Below, in pieces: positions 63,778-64,000 of a stretch of 64,000 nucleotides of DNA. The stretch lies in the NCBI RefSeq assembly GCF_004801295.1, contig NZ_SSOC01000005.1, forward strand, positions 310,001-374,000, in the 5' to 3' direction. The DNA is from Pseudothauera nasutitermitis. GTDB lineage: Bacteria > Pseudomonadota > Gammaproteobacteria > Burkholderiales > Rhodocyclaceae. The notes under the pieces are model-generated. The model saw only the letters and a program-made list of their open reading frames with translations. It ran no database searches and had not been told where the DNA came from. Position numbers and translations under genes: made by a program. Within the stretch, counting starts at the first letter, position 1. Each line of letters starts with the position of its first letter.

Positions 63778-64000
63778 TCAGTTGCGTGGCGGTACGTTGA
63801 GCGCGCACCAGTACAGTTCGATCTGCCCGGCGACCTGGATGAACTTGTCGAAGCCGACCGGTTTGAGGATGTAGGAGTTGGCGCCCAGCTGATACGCGGT
63901 GTCGATGTCCGCGTCCTCGCTGGAGGTGGTCAGCACGACCACCGGCACGCCCCGGCTGACCGGATTCTCGCGGTACTGGCGCAGCACTTCCAGGCCATGC
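63778..64000 (-). CDS. Response regulator, C-terminal part (5' end outside window)
   Basis: About 73 C-terminal codons of a receiver domain are visible. GLEVLRQYRENPVSRGVP and VVVLTTSSEDADIDTAYQLGANSYILKPVGFDKF contain the Thr/Ser switch and conserved Lys (split here to show the two halves). It resembles Rcp1/Rrp-type regulators that partner phytochrome- or bacteriophytochrome-like kinases. Its 5' part lies beyond the window. The downstream GGDEF/EAL gene is probably in the same operon. Confidence 0.85.
   Translation of the reverse strand, partial: HGLEVLRQYRENPVSRGVPVVVLTTSSEDADIDTAYQLGANSYILKPVGFDKFIQVAGQIELYWCALNVPPRN

Overview
The window is very GC-rich and tightly packed, with both strands coding and many 4-base ATGA/GTGA overlaps. 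It reads as chromosome of a betaproteobacterium, most likely of the Thauera/Azoarcus kind (Rhodocyclales). That assignment is inferred from gene content and order (glnA-DUF4124-ntrBC, birA-coaX-SPOR, coaE-zapD-yacG, rubredoxin-pilGHIJL, yqgE-ruvX-pyrRBC', yggS-proC-yggT-yggU beside pilTU), not from a marker gene. No rRNA, tRNA, CRISPR array, prophage or transposase gene was seen.

Layout. 1-2805: end of an MFS transporter, a hotdog thioesterase, then nadA and a rhodanese on the minus strand. 2872-8809: a cation diffusion facilitator, then the nitrogen block glnA, a DUF4124 protein, ntrB and ntrC. It carries a sigma-54 promoter and three NtrC-type palindromes, one of them inside ntrC. 8809-9076: a structured repeat (element 1). 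9204-15423: a TraB-like protein, then birA, coaX, a standalone TrpB2, a SPOR protein, coaE and zapD. 15531-18129: a CBS-domain histidine kinase and a double-receiver regulator sit between zapD and yacG. 18161-20127 (minus): a Nudix/ThiE-like fusion, a DUF815 ATPase and a tiny membrane protein. 20226-21494: mltA. 21552-26270 (minus): thiD-thiE-hemL-ubi hydroxylase-dsbC. 26378-35815: rubredoxin and the Pil-Chp chemosensory operon that controls twitching. 35973-38026: an orphan protein and a photolyase. 38116-41863: yqgE-ruvX-pyrR-pyrB-pyrC' (inactive dihydroorotase). 41911-46768: yggU-yggT-proC-yggS (minus) facing away from pilT-pilU (plus). 46811-49395 (minus): an RNA methyltransferase, hemJ and an SDR protein. 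49420-51578: a ferredoxin-reductase and an HDOD protein. 51659-51967: a small cytochrome c. 52051-52317: a second structured repeat (element 2). 52374-58009: queF and an RsbW-like ATPase, a membrane protein, CbiX-like, tcdA, an MBL hydrolase and a PatB lyase. 58073-61044 (minus): a Kef-type antiporter with Usp domains and an XRE/EIIA-like regulator. 61272-64000 (minus): two signalling proteins of c-di-GMP type.

How the genes work together. Nitrogen assimilation (GlnA under NtrBC), type IV pilus twitching (Pil-Chp signalling plus the PilT/PilU motors), cofactor synthesis (NAD, CoA, biotin ligation, thiamine, heme, ubiquinone, queuosine) and pyrimidine synthesis make up most of the housekeeping content.

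The most unusual material is in two classes. First, two nested palindromic elements (8809-9076 and 52051-52317) have almost the same length and short core motifs at matching offsets, but unrelated stem sequences that still pair. A core-less copy of element 1's outer arms lies right after pilT. Second, several regulatory arrangements stand out: an NtrC site inside ntrC, an antiporter promoter overlapped by a perfect palindrome and linked to an XRE regulator whose EIIA-like domain has Cys where the phosphorylated His is expected, and a 24-bp palindrome between an RsbW-like ATPase gene and a membrane-protein gene.
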